Assembly (NCBI GenBank): GCA_947174505.1
Contig: CAMWJF010000015.1
Coordinates: 1-64,000, forward strand
Source of the DNA: an uncultured Lachnospiraceae bacterium
GTDB lineage: Bacteria; Bacillota; Clostridia; Lachnospirales; Lachnospiraceae
Reading direction: 5' to 3'
Length of the DNA: 64,000 nucleotides
The notes beneath the pieces are model-generated. The model was not told where the DNA came from and made no database searches. It saw nothing but the letters and a program-made list of their open reading frames with translations. Positions 1 through 7,818 of the stretch are shown here, piece by piece. The position numbers were made by a program, and so were the translations under genes. The stretch's first letter is position 1. The number at the start of each line of letters is the position of its first letter.

Positions 1-2
1 CT

Positions 3-83
3 TTTTACGAAATAAACATAGATATGGAGATTCTGGCGGTAAATAATATTTACGGTCCCTATCCTCCGGATGCGCAGCATTAA
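3..83 (+). CDS. C-terminal end of a truncated upstream gene
   Basis: An open frame enters from the left edge and ends at TAA (81-83). It encodes 26 residues ending in Tyr-Gly-Pro-Tyr-Pro-Pro-Asp-Ala-Gln-His. A strong terminator follows about 50 bases later, as expected at the end of a transcription unit. The fragment is too short to assign to a family, and it could be a chance open frame. Confidence 0.35.
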   Translation, partial: FYEINIDMEILAVNNIYGPYPPDAQH

Positions 84-135
84 AGAGGAACGAAAGAAAG
101 CGATCATAAAAAGAATATTTTTCGAATAATTAAGG

Positions 136-162
136 CGGAGAGTGTGTGGGCTCTCCGTTTTT
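136..162 (+). terminator. Rho-independent terminator
   Basis: A perfect 7-bp stem (CGGAGAG/CTCTCCG) with an 8-base loop is followed directly by five T residues. It probably ends the gene that enters from the left edge. Confidence 0.65.
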
Positions 163-164
163 AA

Positions 165-198
165 TTCTATAGGAAATTGCGACAGTGTAAACCATTTA
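165..198. repeat. Dispersed repeat, copy A
   Basis: The block TTCTATAGGAAATTGCGACA is repeated exactly at 21627. The pattern AGGAAATTGCG, six bases, then AAACCATTTA recurs with the same spacing at 61320. A shorter match (TATAGGAAATTG) is at 17933. All copies are intergenic, which suggests a small extragenic repeat family. Confidence 0.6.
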
Positions 199-200
199 AG

Positions 201-248
201 GAGAATGCGAAGCATTCTCTGAATCGAGCGCGCGGGCGCTCGATTTTT
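201..248 (+). terminator. Tandem hairpins ending in a T-run
   Basis: The first hairpin is GAGAATGC-GAA-GCATTCTC (201-219). The second has a 9-bp stem, ATCGAGCGC/GCGCTCGAT, with a GCGG loop and runs into five T residues (244-248). The second is a convincing terminator. The first recurs with the same arms and TGA suffix after the marR gene at 22161. Confidence 0.55.
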
Positions 249-371
249 ATATCTGCAAATGCAATTGACAGTATATAATAAACAAACTAGAATGAAATTG
301 ATAGTTCAACTCTTTTTTCGCCATAACACAGATATTATCATGATGAAGGCGAACTCAATTCCAGGTCAACC

Positions 372-636
372 ATGGAGTCGCATCTTGAGTCGGTTAAAAG
401 CTTCTACGACTACGTGGTTTGTCAAGGGATTTATGTGCGGCATTAAAATATGCAGAATCTAAAAACAAAGAACCCAATAAGGAAGAAGATAATTTTTTTG
501 AGTATTTATAGGACTTACACTTACTATGATTGAAGCGACATATTATCCCAAAGATTGGAATGCTAAACACAAGAAAGATATCAATAAGTGCATTAATAAA
601 AGTATTGCACAAAATGATTATTACTGTTATGTATAG
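372..636 (+). pseudogene. Possible decayed gene remnants
   Basis: Between the terminators and the gene at 669 there is no intact gene. A short frame from ATG 372 (starting MESHLESVKSFYDYVV) stops at 446. The overlapping +2 frame continues with protein-like sequence (AALKYAESKNKEPNKEEDN) to TAG at 511, which is what a frameshifted gene would give. A further 36-residue frame starting MIEATYYPKDW runs from 526 to 636. The three pieces may be the wreck of one small gene. No family was recognised and chance open frames in AT-rich DNA cannot be excluded. Confidence 0.22.
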
Positions 637-668
637 AATGCATTTTAAGCGGCAGGGAGTGTATAAGT

Positions 669-2267
669 ATGGGAATATATTTAAATCCGGGAAATGAACA
701 GTTCGCGGTTTCCGTTAATTCTGAACTATATGTGGATAAGACGGAATTGATTAAATATACGAATAGCCGTATCGGAAAAGACAGACCGTTGATTTGTTCC
801 AGCAGGCCAAGAAGGTTTGGGAAAACAATGGCGGTAACCATGCTGGCGGCGTATTACAGTAAAGGATGTCATTCTGAAAAGCTGTTTGCAGGACTTAAAA
901 TCAGTCAGAATGAATTTTTCAAATTGCATATAAATAAATATAATGTAATTTTTTTGGATATCCAGTGGATGTATGGAAACGCGCTTGAGGAAATGAAGAG
1001 AAATTCAACGCTTAAAGTAGTGAGTTATATTCAGGAACAGGTGATAGCCGAGTTAAGAGAGGAATACTCCGAATATGTCCAGGACGATGACATTTCATTG
1101 CCTTCGGTATTGGCAAAAATTAATGTTATGGCAAAAGAACAGTTTATCATTATTATTGATGAATGGGACTGCCTGTTTCGAGAGGACAAAAATAACGAAA
1201 ATCTTCAGAAAGAATATATCAATCTTTTAAAAGGGCTGTTTAAAGGGGCGCCATCGGGAGCTTTTTTAAAGCTTGCTTATATTACAGGAATTTTACCAAT
1301 TAAGAAATATGGCACACAGTCAGCTTTAAATAATTTTCGAGAGCATACAATGGTCAGTCCAAGACAGATGGCGGAGTATGTCGGATTTACAGAGACAGAG
1401 GTAAGGACGATTTGCAAAGAACATGACATGCCATTTAAAGAGATGCAAAGATGGTATGACGGATATTATTTTGAAAAGATAGGGCATATTTACAGTCCCA
1501 ATTCTGTAATTGAAGCTGTAGATAGCGGGGAATTCGGGAATTACTGGTCTGGAACAGAGACGTATGAGTCTTTGATGACGTATATTGCAATGGATTTTGA
1601 TGGGTTAAGGCAATTGATTGTAGACATGCTGGGAGATCAGGGATGTAGTATTGACGTGGAATCATTTCAAAACGATATTACTTCATTTAAGTCTGCAGAT
1701 GATGTTATTACCTTGCTAATTCATATGGGATATCTGGCTTATGATAGTAAAATAAAAAAAGTTTTTATTCCAAATGATGAGGTGAGGAGTGTTTTTCTGC
1801 GAGCAATTAGAAATGATGGGTGGGAAGAAGTAATAAAGGCGGTTGACGCATCGGAAGCTTTACTTAAGGCAACTTTGGAAATGAACGAAAAAGCAGTGGC
1901 ACAGATGATACAGGAAGTCCATATGCAAAGTTCTTCCAGTCTGATATATAACAATGAAATTTCTTTGAGCAGTGTGATTGCATTAGCATACTATAGTGCA
2001 TGCAGAGATTATACTCTTGTAAGAGAATTGCCGACAGGAAATGGATTTGCCGATATGGTTTTCCTCCCTAAACGTACATCTTTAAATCCGGCATTGGTTG
2101 TGGAACTAAAATGGGATAAAACTGTAGAAGGAGCAATCGGTCAGATTAAAAGGAAAGGATATGCGTCAGCCCTTAAAGAGTATAAAGGAAATATTTTGCT
2201 TGTCGGAATCAATTATGAAAAGAAGAGCAGGAAGCATCAATGCAGGATAGAAAAATTTGAAATGTAA
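669..2267 (+). CDS. AAA-ATPase-like / PD-(D/E)XK nuclease family protein
   Basis: A 532-residue cytoplasmic protein of the family with an N-terminal AAA-ATPase-like domain (PF09820 type) and a C-terminal PD-(D/E)XK nuclease-like domain (PF08011 type). Residues 48-53 (RRFGKT) are the variant P-loop. The hydrophobic strand ending DEWDCL (160-169) is the Walker B region. Near the C-terminus, Asp462 and the VVELKW segment (477-482) fit the nuclease D...ExK core. AGGGAG precedes the ATG. These proteins are common as orphans in gut Clostridia and Bacteroidetes and their role is not established; links to mobile DNA or defence have been suggested. The AT-rich composition differs from the neighbours and the gene follows debris, so recent acquisition is plausible. 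Confidence 0.85.
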   Translation: MGIYLNPGNEQFAVSVNSELYVDKTELIKYTNSRIGKDRPLICSSRPRRFGKTMAVTMLAAYYSKGCHSEKLFAGLKISQNEFFKLHINKYNVIFLDIQWMYGNALEEMKRNSTLKVVSYIQEQVIAELREEYSEYVQDDDISLPSVLAKINVMAKEQFIIIIDEWDCLFREDKNNENLQKEYINLLKGLFKGAPSGAFLKLAYITGILPIKKYGTQSALNNFREHTMVSPRQMAEYVGFTETEVRTICKEHDMPFKEMQRWYDGYYFEKIGHIYSPNSVIEAVDSGEFGNYWSGTETYESLMTYIAMDFDGLRQLIVDMLGDQGCSIDVESFQNDITSFKSADDVITLLIHMGYLAYDSKIKKVFIPNDEVRSVFLRAIRNDGWEEVIKAVDASEALLKATLEMNEKAVAQMIQEVHMQSSSSLIYNNEISLSSVIALAYYSACRDYTLVRELPTGNGFADMVFLPKRTSLNPALVVELKWDKTVEGAIGQIKRKGYASALKEYKGNILLVGINYEKKSRKHQCRIEKFEM

Positions 2268-2367
2268 CTGTAAATAGAGAATTGACATGATATCGCAAAT
2301 GAATTGGGATGAAACTGGTGATTGAAAACAATTTTATCAGAAAATTAGAGAAGGGTTTATTTTAAGA

Positions 2368-3018
2368 ATGGAGCATGGATATATGGGAAAGATCAACCGT
2401 GAGGATATGCTGGAACTGACCAGGCGCATGACCCTGAAGCGTAACTGCTTTGACAGGATTGCGGGGGCATATCTGGATGAAGAGGGGTTTGTGGAAGGAA
2501 CCTTTAATAAACATTTTCAGAAACTGTCACAGAAAGACCAGCAGGCAAACCTTGACATTGCAAAAGCGATACCTTTTTCAGATACAAATGTGCAGCTTAA
2601 GGAGTATGATTTTGGGGAAGGGGACCGGCGGCCGGGGAGTATATGGCAGCTTCTTATGGCACTGAAGGAGTGCGGGTTAAAAAATGATGCGATGCTGGAT
2701 GTGTTTTATGAGGAATTTGGGCAGAGATATCGGACAGATGGCAGCTATGCCATTTATTTTTTCCATGGCAGTTACGATGTCCCGCTGAAAGCGAGCGACA
2801 AGGAAAGCCTTTGGGAATCTGAGGAGGTTTACCAGTTCCTGATCTGCGCAGTCTGCCCGGTTAGCGGCGATTATGATCCTGGGGAGCCGGCGTGCGGCTT
2901 TCTGTTCCCGGCCTTTAAGGACAGGAGCAGTGACATACACAGGATCGATGTTTTTGTGGCAGAAGGGCAGTCGAGGCAGGCGGAGGATCTGCGGAACATC
3001 CTGTTTCCGCAGTCTTGA
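2368..3018 (+). CDS. DUF4317-type protein, short form
   Basis: The 216-residue product has the N-terminal pattern of DUF4317 proteins: a basic helix, then CFDRIAGAYLDEEG and a TFNKHF-QKLS stretch. The function of the family is unknown. DUF4317 proteins of Clostridia are usually near 400 residues as I recall, so this copy is about half length, yet it shows no internal frameshift. The ATG at 2368 has a poor ribosome binding site, and the ATG at 2383 is an alternative start. It is followed after 54 bases by the kinase-like gene at 3073, in the same direction. Confidence 0.5.
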   Translation: MEHGYMGKINREDMLELTRRMTLKRNCFDRIAGAYLDEEGFVEGTFNKHFQKLSQKDQQANLDIAKAIPFSDTNVQLKEYDFGEGDRRPGSIWQLLMALKECGLKNDAMLDVFYEEFGQRYRTDGSYAIYFFHGSYDVPLKASDKESLWESEEVYQFLICAVCPVSGDYDPGEPACGFLFPAFKDRSSDIHRIDVFVAEGQSRQAEDLRNILFPQS

Positions 3019-3072
3019 AATAAAGAAACCATATGGGCACGGACCAGTTGTTTTTGATGAAGGGAGAACGAC

Positions 3073-3975
3073 GTGACTGCAGCAAAGCATTTCACCTCAC
3101 TGGAAAGCGCCATTTGCACGCTTTTCGGGAAAGATGTGAAAATGGAAGGAACTAGCCCGATATCCGGCGGGGATATCAATGAAGCGTACGGATTAACGCT
3201 GACAGACGGCAGATGCATTTTCATGAAATCGAATACGAAAGACAACCTTTCCTTCTTTACTGCGGAAGCTGCCGGTCTGGCGGCTGTCGCCCGGACGAAG
3301 GCGATTGGCACGCCGCGTATTCTTGGTGTTGGGACAGACGCGGGAAGGGGTGGATATGCCTTCTTGCTGCTGGAGTTTATCTCCGGTAAAAGCCGCAACA
3401 GAAATTATTGGGAGGATTTTGCAGGACGGCTGGCGGCCATGCACCGGGCGCCAACTGCAGGACTGGTTTCAGACGGAAAATATGGTTTTGACAGCCACAA
3501 CTACATTGGAAGACGCAGACAGATGAATACGGCGTGTGACAGTTGGATTCGTTTTTTCAGGGAGTGCCGTCTTGAACCGCAGTTTCAGGATGCCGCCCGA
3601 TATTTTGAGAAAGAGGATCTGAGGAGGATAGGCAGATTTCTTGACCATATAGATGAAATTCTTGTAGAACCCGAATATCCGTCGCTTCTACACGGTGATT
3701 TGTGGTCAGGAAACGTGATTACAGGGAATGACGGCAGTGCATGGCTGATTGACCCGGCGGTTTATGTGGGACATGCCGAGGCGGATATTGCAATGACAGA
3801 GCTTTTCGGGGGATTTCCGCCTGTCTTTTATGATGCCTATAAGACGGCAGCGCCTTTACAGCCGGGGTATGAGCGGCGGCGTGACGTATATAATCTTTAT
3901 CATCTCCTGAATCACCTGAACATGTTCGGGAGGATGTACCTTTCGGAGGTGAAACGTATTGTGGAGCGGATGTGA
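3073..3975 (+). CDS. Fructosamine kinase family protein
   Basis: This 300-residue protein belongs to the fructosamine/ketosamine kinase family, which phosphorylates sugar adducts on amines and so reverses glycation or allows use of Amadori products. The sequence shows the aminoglycoside-phosphotransferase-like fold markers: LLLEFISGK in the hinge, the catalytic loop HGDLWSGNVI, and WLIDPAVYVGHAEADIA carrying the metal-binding Asp. The start is GTG, with GGGAG a few bases upstream. Substrate cannot be told from sequence. The family match is firm and the physiological role is inferred. Confidence 0.85.
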   Translation: MTAAKHFTSLESAICTLFGKDVKMEGTSPISGGDINEAYGLTLTDGRCIFMKSNTKDNLSFFTAEAAGLAAVARTKAIGTPRILGVGTDAGRGGYAFLLLEFISGKSRNRNYWEDFAGRLAAMHRAPTAGLVSDGKYGFDSHNYIGRRRQMNTACDSWIRFFRECRLEPQFQDAARYFEKEDLRRIGRFLDHIDEILVEPEYPSLLHGDLWSGNVITGNDGSAWLIDPAVYVGHAEADIAMTELFGGFPPVFYDAYKTAAPLQPGYERRRDVYNLYHLLNHLNMFGRMYLSEVKRIVERM

Positions 3976-3981
3976 CAACCG

Positions 3982-4052
3982 GCCGGGTTTACACAGGAAA
4001 ACGATTTGTCGCCCTTCTTTCAGAAACTGCATAAAATAAAGTAAAACCCGGC
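3982..4052. other. Inverted repeat between kinase and hydrolase genes
   Basis: GCCGGGTTT (3982-3990) and AAACCCGGC (4044-4052) are perfect 9-bp complementary arms 53 bases apart. The segment lies directly before the ATG at 4064. It could be a weak terminator or a regulatory structure. No T-run follows. Confidence 0.3.
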
Positions 4053-4063
4053 AGGAATACTTT

Positions 4064-5203
4064 ATGGAAATTTATGTGGTACAATCGGGAGACACGGTAG
4101 ATTCCATCGCACAGAGCCATGGAATTTCTGTGTCTTCCGTCATTTATAACAATCAGCTTGCCTATCCTTATCCGCTGGCGGTCGGGCAGGCCCTTCTTTT
4201 ATCTTCGGGGGAGACTGCCGCGCCCTCTTACCCGGCATGGGTGAACGGCTATGCCTACCCTTTTATTCAAAAAAATGTTTTGGACGAAACGCTTCCGTAT
4301 CTGTCTTCACTTTCGGTCTTTTCCTACGGCTTTACTACGGACGGGAATCTGATTCCGCCGACGGTGGACGACGCCTTTATGATTGACGCTGCGCTTGTGC
4401 AGGGCGTGCGCCCGGTTCTCACCCTGACGCCGCTTGGGCCGGACGGGAATTTCAACAATTTTCTGATCACCTCCGTGGTGAATAATCAGGCTGCCAAAGA
4501 CAATCTTCTTGCCAATCTTCTTGCGACTGTTCAGGAAAAGAATTTTCAGGGCGTGGATATTGACTTTGAGTACATCCGTCCTGAGGATCGGGTTCCCTTT
4601 GCTGATTTCGTGGCGGATGTGAGGAACTTTCTCTCTCCCTATGGCTATCATGTTTCTGTGGCGCTGGCGCCCAAAACGTCTGATACGCAGGAGGGGCTTT
4701 TATATGAGGGGAAAGACTATGGACTGTTGGGAGCGGCGGCCGACAGCGTTCTGCTCATGACCTATGAATGGGGATACACCTACGGGCCGCCCATGGCCGT
4801 GGCTCCGGTAAATCAGGTGCGGCGGGTCGTGGAATATGCAGTTACCCGCATTGATCCTGCGAAAATTGATCTGGGAATCCCGAACTACGGTTACGACTGG
4901 ACGCTGCCTTTCGTACAGGGATCCTCACGGGCGACTACAGTAAGCAATCTGGAGGCCGTGCGGATCGCCATAGAAGCTGGTGTCCCCATTGAATTTGACG
5001 AAACAGCCATGTCGCCTTTTTTCCAATATGAAAAGGATGGACAGTTACATGAGGTATGGTTTGAGGATGTGAGAAGCTACCGCGCAAAGTTTGCGCTTCT
5101 GCCGGAATACGGTCTGCGGGGGATGGGATACTGGCAGATTATGCGGTTTTTCCGCCCGAACTGGCTGCTGCTGGAGGATACTTTTGTGATACAGAGACCG
5201 TGA
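4064..5203 (+). CDS. LysM domain glycoside hydrolase family 18 protein
   Basis: This 379-residue enzyme has one LysM peptidoglycan-binding domain (residues 2-46, starting IYVVQSGDTVDSIA) joined to a GH18 catalytic domain. The catalytic motif GVDIDFEY (163-170) supplies Glu169 as acid. The architecture matches YaaH/SleL spore-cortex-lytic N-acetylglucosaminidases, which degrade cortex fragments during germination. There is no signal peptide, which also fits spore enzymes made inside the sporangium. A second LysM, found in many relatives, is absent. Confidence 0.85.
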   Translation: MEIYVVQSGDTVDSIAQSHGISVSSVIYNNQLAYPYPLAVGQALLLSSGETAAPSYPAWVNGYAYPFIQKNVLDETLPYLSSLSVFSYGFTTDGNLIPPTVDDAFMIDAALVQGVRPVLTLTPLGPDGNFNNFLITSVVNNQAAKDNLLANLLATVQEKNFQGVDIDFEYIRPEDRVPFADFVADVRNFLSPYGYHVSVALAPKTSDTQEGLLYEGKDYGLLGAAADSVLLMTYEWGYTYGPPMAVAPVNQVRRVVEYAVTRIDPAKIDLGIPNYGYDWTLPFVQGSSRATTVSNLEAVRIAIEAGVPIEFDETAMSPFFQYEKDGQLHEVWFEDVRSYRAKFALLPEYGLRGMGYWQIMRFFRPNWLLLEDTFVIQRP

Positions 5204-5259
5204 CCACATGACAAAAGCTTTCTGCGATTCGCGACAGATTTATTTTACGCGTATAAATA

Positions 5260-6549
5260 TTATAATTTTACGTACAAAATAATTCGAAACCTGTTTTTTT
5301 CGCAATAGCAGTCGATGGTTCCGCCCAGTTTATCGCAGAAAGCCTGTACGCTCTTCATGCCGAGCCCGTGTTCCTTGCCGCGGCTGCTCTTTGGAAGGCC
5401 GGTTGTGGAATCAAAGTGAATTTCCTGGTCACAGTCATTTTCCACATCGATCAGCAGATATTTATCGGTACAGTGTATTTTCGCATCAATGCTTTTTTCG
5501 GAGGATGCGGCGTTTTTTGTGCTGAATACGGCATTTTCCAGAAGGTTGGCAAGAACCACGGCCAATGCATATTCATTGACCGTGATTTGTCTGGGTATCA
5601 AGACGTCCAGATGCAGGGGAATTTGCAATGACTGTGCCTGCTCTGCTACCGTCATAAACGCCGTATTGACAATCCGATTTTCGCAGTATTGGATGACTTT
5701 GTTTTCATTTATCACCTCATTGATGCGCCCGGTTATATTTTTGATTTCTGCATACTCCTTCTGATCCAAAAGAGAATCAATCATTATGGAATAATGTCTC
5801 ATGTCATGCCGCAGTATTTTCAGGTTCTGCTCCGATTTTTCCGTCAGATAATTCTGGCATTCCAATCCCTTAATATAGGATCCAAACATTACGTTTTTCC
5901 AATACGCTTCCACCTGCTTCGTCTCGCTGTCCAGATAGCGCAGCACCACCACATAGGATATCAGCATCGTAATCATTAGAAAAATGCTGACAAGAATATT
6001 TTCGGGGTGGTCGTAGAGTGTATAGGGGAAAAAGGCAATGCTGGAAAAACTGCAATAAAAACATACGGGAATCAGGCAGATTTCCCATCTGCCTTTTTCC
6101 AGATCCCGTTCACAGAATTTAAAAATAATATTTTTCGTTTTCAGATAAAGCAGCAGCAGAATGAGGACATGTGACAGAAGATTTCCCGCCAGCGCCAGAC
6201 TGATACTGCCTGTAAAGATGTACAGGATCGATGCAATGATGCTTCCGACCACCACATAGTTGGAGGCGCTTAAGCCCACAAACAGCGTTTTGCCGTTGCG
6301 CTTTTCTGATATAAGGAGGCCGGTGAGCTGCGCGATGATAATCTGGGTAATCGTTGTGAAGAAGTAAAATAATCCGCTGCCCGGGAACAGGTTCAGTTTA
6401 AGCTGATTCAGTACAGTTGTCAGAAGAAAGGAGAGGAAACAGACAGCCAGTGTTTTCTTTCTGGAGTAGCGGTGTATCATAAACAGATATACGAACACCA
6501 GAAAGAAAACGTGACTCAGCATATAAGATATATTTTTAATGTAGATCAT
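5260..6549 (-). CDS. AgrC-like sensor histidine kinase
   Basis: A 429-residue membrane kinase. The first ~215 residues form about six hydrophobic helices with short loops, typical of peptide-sensing AgrC/ComD kinases. The soluble part has the H-box RHDMRHYS, an N-box with LANLLENAVFS and a G-box GLGMKSV, all of the GHKL type. The start overlaps the regulator stop by four bases (ATGA), so the two are translated together. The ligand is unknown. No agrB/agrD pair is visible nearby, although a mini-lipoprotein gene lies just beyond the regulator. Confidence 0.88.
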   Translation of the reverse strand: MIYIKNISYMLSHVFFLVFVYLFMIHRYSRKKTLAVCFLSFLLTTVLNQLKLNLFPGSGLFYFFTTITQIIIAQLTGLLISEKRNGKTLFVGLSASNYVVVGSIIASILYIFTGSISLALAGNLLSHVLILLLLYLKTKNIIFKFCERDLEKGRWEICLIPVCFYCSFSSIAFFPYTLYDHPENILVSIFLMITMLISYVVVLRYLDSETKQVEAYWKNVMFGSYIKGLECQNYLTEKSEQNLKILRHDMRHYSIMIDSLLDQKEYAEIKNITGRINEVINENKVIQYCENRIVNTAFMTVAEQAQSLQIPLHLDVLIPRQITVNEYALAVVLANLLENAVFSTKNAASSEKSIDAKIHCTDKYLLIDVENDCDQEIHFDSTTGLPKSSRGKEHGLGMKSVQAFCDKLGGTIDCYCEKNRFRIILYVKL

Positions 6550-7292
6550 GTCATTCCCCCACCGATATTGCCCGAAACATAGAGAAGGTATTCCCGCTTG
6601 ACATTGGCAGCCTTTGCCCGGCTGACCGGAAGACGTTTGCCGGATGCCAGAATAACGCTGTCAGATGTCAGTTGTTTTACATAATCAAGATTGACGAGAA
6701 AGGATTTGTGAATCTGCAGGAAATTTCTCTGTGCCATAATCTCCCGTGTCTCTTCCTCAAAGGACTTTCTGATAAACAGGCTTTTTAGTATTTCACCGTC
6801 TGTCAAATGCACCTCCAGCTTTCTGCCTGCGTTTTCCACATATTCAATCTTGGAATAGGGTCTTTGCAAAAGCCCTTCCTTTGTCTTAATCAGACAGAGG
6901 GAATCTACTCTCAGCTTAGCGTAGGAAAAGGAATAATCCAGCGCTTCAAACAGTCTGTTCTCGTCAATGGGCTTCAGGAGATATCTTACCGCGTGCACAC
7001 CATAGGCATCCAGTGCATAGTCCTCCGAGGACGTAATGTAAATAATCACGCTTTCGCAGCCGGATGTCCGGATCAGGTTGCCTATGTCAATCCCGGTTCG
7101 TCTCGGCATCAGCATATCCAATATATAAATATCTGTCAGCTTCCCGGCCGAAATCCGCTGGTAGAGTCTGGAAGGATCAGAAAATTTCTCCAGTTCAAAG
7201 TCTTTGTCAGGATGCAGCGATTTATACTTTAACAACAGCTTTTCGGTGTGCAGAAGATCCTTAATACTGTCATCGCAAATTGTAATTTTCAT
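6546..7292 (-). CDS. LytTR family response regulator
   Basis: A 248-residue AgrA/LytR-type regulator with an N-terminal receiver (MKITICDDS, phospho-acceptor Asp59 in ILDMLMP) and a C-terminal LytTR DNA-binding domain (IEYVENAGRKLEVH through NFLQIHKSFLVNL). The open frame extends upstream, but MKITICDD is the usual receiver start and AAAGGA precedes it. It forms an operon with the kinase at 5260. LytTR proteins bind paired short direct repeats; I could not identify such repeats with confidence here. Confidence 0.9.
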   Translation of the reverse strand: MKITICDDSIKDLLHTEKLLLKYKSLHPDKDFELEKFSDPSRLYQRISAGKLTDIYILDMLMPRRTGIDIGNLIRTSGCESVIIYITSSEDYALDAYGVHAVRYLLKPIDENRLFEALDYSFSYAKLRVDSLCLIKTKEGLLQRPYSKIEYVENAGRKLEVHLTDGEILKSLFIRKSFEEETREIMAQRNFLQIHKSFLVNLDYVKQLTSDSVILASGKRLPVSRAKAANVKREYLLYVSGNIGGGMT

Positions 7293-7363
7293 AATGGGAC
7301 GCGGTTCCTTTCCATCTGTCGCATTTTCAAAATGCATGTCAAAATACTGTGGTTCCAATATAA

Positions 7364-7393
7364 ATTATATCGACCCAAGGGAGCGTTTATCAA
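7364..7393 (-). promoter_or_regulatory. Sigma-A-like promoter of the two-component operon
   Basis: Read on the minus strand, TTGATA (7393-7388) and TATAAT (7369-7364) are separated by 18 bases. Transcription would begin about 65 bases before the regulator start. Confidence 0.5.
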
Positions 7394-7458
7394 CCGATTC
7401 TTCGGGAAAAATCAGGGTTGATTGCGAAAAAATAACAGCAAAATGCGAAGAAGTGAAA

Positions 7459-7489
7459 TTGACGGAAAAACCGGGGTAGATACTATAGT
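7459..7489 (+). promoter_or_regulatory. Possible promoter for mini-lipoprotein gene
   Basis: TTGACG (7459-7464) and TATAGT (7484-7489) face the small reading frame at 7557. The 19-base spacer is longer than ideal, so activator help, possibly from the divergent LytTR regulator, would fit. Confidence 0.3.
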
Positions 7490-7556
7490 AGGTGCAGATT
7501 AGAGTATCTGTAATGTGGTAAAAATCTGTGAAATACAGGTGGGGATGGAGGTAAAT

Positions 7557-7677
7557 ATGAAGAAGTGGAAATGTTTTGTGATTGTGGGAGCAATTGTTCT
7601 TGGATGTATGGGATGCGACGCCAAACATTATTTTTAAGTCAGTGGACGGGGAGCTTCGGATAACGGGGATCAACTGA
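7557..7677 (+). pseudogene. Mini-lipoprotein reading frame with likely frameshift
   Basis: After a strong GGAGG, an ATG opens a frame encoding a Lys-rich start, a hydrophobic stretch and a lipobox-like LGCMGC, then stops at 7635-7637 (26 residues). The +1 frame continues in protein-like fashion (TPNIIFKSVDGELRITGIN) to TGA at 7675-7677, and a terminator follows. A single-base shift near 7607-7620 would join these into a ~40-residue secreted or lipid-anchored peptide. It lies divergent from an Agr-like sensor pair. Either a broken small lipoprotein gene or a genuine 26-residue peptide is possible. Confidence 0.4.
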
Positions 7678-7689
7678 TCCGGTACAAAG

Positions 7690-7725
7690 CTGATGGGAGG
7701 AATGGAGCCTTTCATCAGTTTTTTT
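7690..7725 (+). terminator. Rho-independent terminator
   Basis: The stem CTGATGGGA/TTTCATCAG (9 bp including G-T pairs) is followed by seven T residues. It closes the short transcript of the mini-lipoprotein frame. Confidence 0.6.
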
Positions 7726-7818
7726 AGGTACATAGGTTTGCAAAAAGCTGACAAATCCGCCTCTCTGCATTATACTATAAATAACGGATAGTAGGTTTAT
7801 TGCGGCATGGGGGTAAAA

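Noticed and set aside
259-462. A 67-residue frame before the AAA/PD-(D/E)XK gene
   Set aside because: No ribosome site, no recognisable protein pattern, and it crosses the better candidate debris frames in other phases.
7293-7556. LytTR binding direct repeats between the regulator and the mini-lipoprotein frame
   Set aside because: Several short TCTGT/ATCTG strings are present but none form two well-spaced copies of a LytTR site.
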